A DNA stretch of 64,000 bases, from positions 905,401 to 969,400 of the forward strand of contig NZ_JAHVKE010000002.1 in NCBI RefSeq assembly GCF_019800885.1, given 5' to 3'. A program made the translations under genes and the position numbers. The number at the start of each line of letters is the position of its first letter. Position 1 is the first letter of the stretch. Below the pieces are notes generated by a model, which saw nothing but the letters and a program-made list of their open reading frames with translations, was not told where the DNA came from and searched no databases. Origin of the DNA: Maritalea mobilis (GTDB taxonomy: Bacteria; Pseudomonadota; Alphaproteobacteria; Rhodobacterales; Rhodobacteraceae). Below are positions 62,913 through 64,000 of this stretch, piece after piece.

Positions 62913-63878
62913 TTACATCTCGACCTCGATGGCGACGCCTTTCTCGATCGCCGTTTCGACGACCGCCGCAGCGACGGCGAGGTCCTGAAGCCCGACTCCC
63001 GTGCCGTCGAAAAGCGTGATCTCGTCGGCCGATTGACGCCCCGGATGCGTGCCGTTGATCACCGCGCCGATCTCGGCGATGTCGCTATCCGAGATCAGCC
63101 CCTCGGCGATGGCATGCTGCGCCTCGCCGATGCTGGTGCTTTGCGCAACCTCGTCGCAGAAGACCGTCGCGCGGGCCAGAAGCGCGGCCTCGACCTCCTG
63201 CTTGCCCTTCGTGTCGGTCCCCATGCAGGTAAGGTGCGTGCCGGGCGCGACGTGGTCGGCCATAAGGGTCGGCGCAAAGCTGGACGTGATGGTGATGATG
63301 ACATCCGCCTCGGTCATACCGTCGAGGTCCACCGCCTCGAACGGCAGGCCCAACTCCGCCGCTGTTTCGCCGAGCTTGGGGAGCATATCGGGATGCATGT
63401 TCCAAGCGATGACCTTCTCGGCCTGCATCTGCTCCACCGCGGCCCGCAGCTGAAAATGCGACTGGTGGCCCGCGCCGATCATGCCGATCACCTTGGCATC
63501 CGGCCGGGCGAGATGCCGGATCGACACGGCCGAAGCTGCCGCAGTCCGCAGGGCCGTCAACAGGTTGCCGCCCACCATCGCCGCCGGCTTGCCAGTGTCA
63601 GGATCGAACAGGAACACGGTCGACTGGTGGTTTATCAGCCCGCGCTTTTCCAGGTTGTGCGGCCAATAGCCCCCCGCCTTCAGGCCAAGCGTCCCGCCGG
63701 CCCGGTCGAACCCGCCCTTGAAGCCGTACAGCGCGTCCTCATGACCGATCGCTTCGCGCACCACGGGGAAGTTGTAGGCGTCCCGCGCCGCCATCGCGGC
63801 GAACACCTTTTCCACCGCGTCGAAACTCGCTTCACGCGACACCAGATCGGCTATCGCGGCCTCGGGGACGATCCACAT
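62913..63878 (-). CDS. bhcD: BhcD-like iminosuccinate reductase (ornithine cyclodeaminase family)
   Basis: 321-aa OCD/mu-crystallin family protein. ALRTAAASAVSIRHLARPD and IGMIGAGHQSHFQLRAAVEQ form the Rossmann site; LTCMGTDTKGKQEVEAALLA and INGTHPGRQSADEITLFDGT follow. The pattern agrees with my memory of BhcD, which reduces iminosuccinate to aspartate in the beta-hydroxyaspartate cycle. In that cycle, glyoxylate and glycine become oxaloacetate. Its upstream partners would lie beyond 64000. Alternatives: ornithine cyclodeaminase or alanine dehydrogenase-like. The symbol is tentative. Confidence 0.65.
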   Translation of the reverse strand: MWIVPEAAIADLVSREASFDAVEKVFAAMAARDAYNFPVVREAIGHEDALYGFKGGFDRAGGTLGLKAGGYWPHNLEKRGLINHQSTVFLFDPDTGKPAAMVGGNLLTALRTAAASAVSIRHLARPDAKVIGMIGAGHQSHFQLRAAVEQMQAEKVIAWNMHPDMLPKLGETAAELGLPFEAVDLDGMTEADVIITITSSFAPTLMADHVAPGTHLTCMGTDTKGKQEVEAALLARATVFCDEVAQSTSIGEAQHAIAEGLISDSDIAEIGAVINGTHPGRQSADEITLFDGTGVGLQDLAVAAAVVETAIEKGVAIEVEM

Positions 63879-63918
63879 GGGTCAAGCTCCTGTATCGGGC
63901 GAACTTACCTTTTCGCCT

Positions 63919-64000
63919 CTTCATCTTGGCAAAAAAAAACTCTGGGGGAGTGCGAGGGGGCAAAGCCCCCTCGCACGGGGCGCCGCCGACAGGCGGCGAA
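63919..64000 (-). repeat. Dispersed double-hairpin repeat, copy E (cut by window end)
   Basis: Reverse orientation of the repeat: on the minus strand a 12-bp stem GTGCGAGGGGGC/GCCCCCTCGCAC (63976-63965 and 63961-63950, loop TTT), then ACTCCCCCAGAG, a T-run and GCCAAGATGAAG ending at 63919. CGCCGCC (63981-63987)/GGCGGCG (63992-63998) is the flanking hairpin. It probably follows a minus-strand gene outside the window. Confidence 0.78.

Overview
The window is GC-rich, gene-dense chromosomal DNA that looks like a member of the Rhodobacterales (Roseobacter/Rhodobacteraceae type alphaproteobacteria). Pointers are a complex I (nuo) cluster with many small lineage-specific genes between the subunits, a NuoE with a C-terminal helix-hairpin-helix extension, DUF5333- and DUF5337-like proteins, a Hint-domain protein, a bifunctional allantoinase/OHCU decarboxylase, and a BhcD-like protein. 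I see no rRNA, tRNA, CRISPR array, phage or insertion sequence. All assignments are read from sequence motifs; no database search was run.

Layout. 9-3384 (minus): a four-gene polar amino acid ABC importer (ATPase, binding protein, two permeases). 3506-5040 (minus): a possible gene remnant, a TerB-like protein and a PhzF-like isomerase. 5041-5516: a gene-free stretch with nested inverted repeats, then a sigma70-like promoter with a palindromic operator over its start point. 5517-17510 (plus): a leucine/isovalerate degradation (liu) operon, with isovaleryl-CoA dehydrogenase, both methylcrotonyl-CoA carboxylase subunits, methylglutaconyl-CoA hydratase and HMG-CoA lyase. Interleaved or downstream are an ASCH protein, a GST, a quinone-oxidoreductase-like protein, an acyl-CoA ligase and an MFS transporter.

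17559-38855 (plus): all 14 nuo genes in the order A B C D E F G H I J K L M N. They are interrupted by a sulfotransferase (between C and D), a secreted protein, three small proteins with membrane or helix-hairpin-helix domains, a DUF5337-like protein, two lipoproteins, another small membrane protein, a DUF5333-like protein and a carboxymuconolactone-decarboxylase-like protein. Two terminator-like hairpins lie inside the cluster, so it is probably several transcription units. birA, coaX and rnj follow directly and end at a perfect 19-bp bidirectional terminator.

42167-49360 (minus): a DEAD-box helicase, a secreted hypothetical protein, ExoD, an uncharacterised conserved protein, release factor 3 (probably leaderless), a WapI-like protein and a Hint-domain protein. 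49481-54234 (plus): an SDR lacking the usual catalytic Tyr/Lys, an Fbp-type ABC ATPase, tatABC and a DUF815-type ATPase. 54360-59901 (mixed strands): an AlkB-like monooxygenase, ftsY, an MgtC-like protein, a DMT-family transporter, yciB and a pseudouridine synthase. 59953-62762: tadA and ureide catabolism genes (hiuH, puuE-uraD fusion, allA) that lead from 5-hydroxyisourate to glyoxylate and urea. 62913-63878 (minus): a BhcD-like reductase, suggesting a beta-hydroxyaspartate cycle that could use glyoxylate.

Five copies of a GC-rich double-hairpin repeat are dispersed through the window. The four whose upstream gene is visible lie just 3' of a stop codon and in the same orientation as that gene. 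The most interesting unexplained content is the set of extra genes within the complex I cluster, especially three proteins (including NuoE) that share a C-terminal helix-hairpin-helix module.
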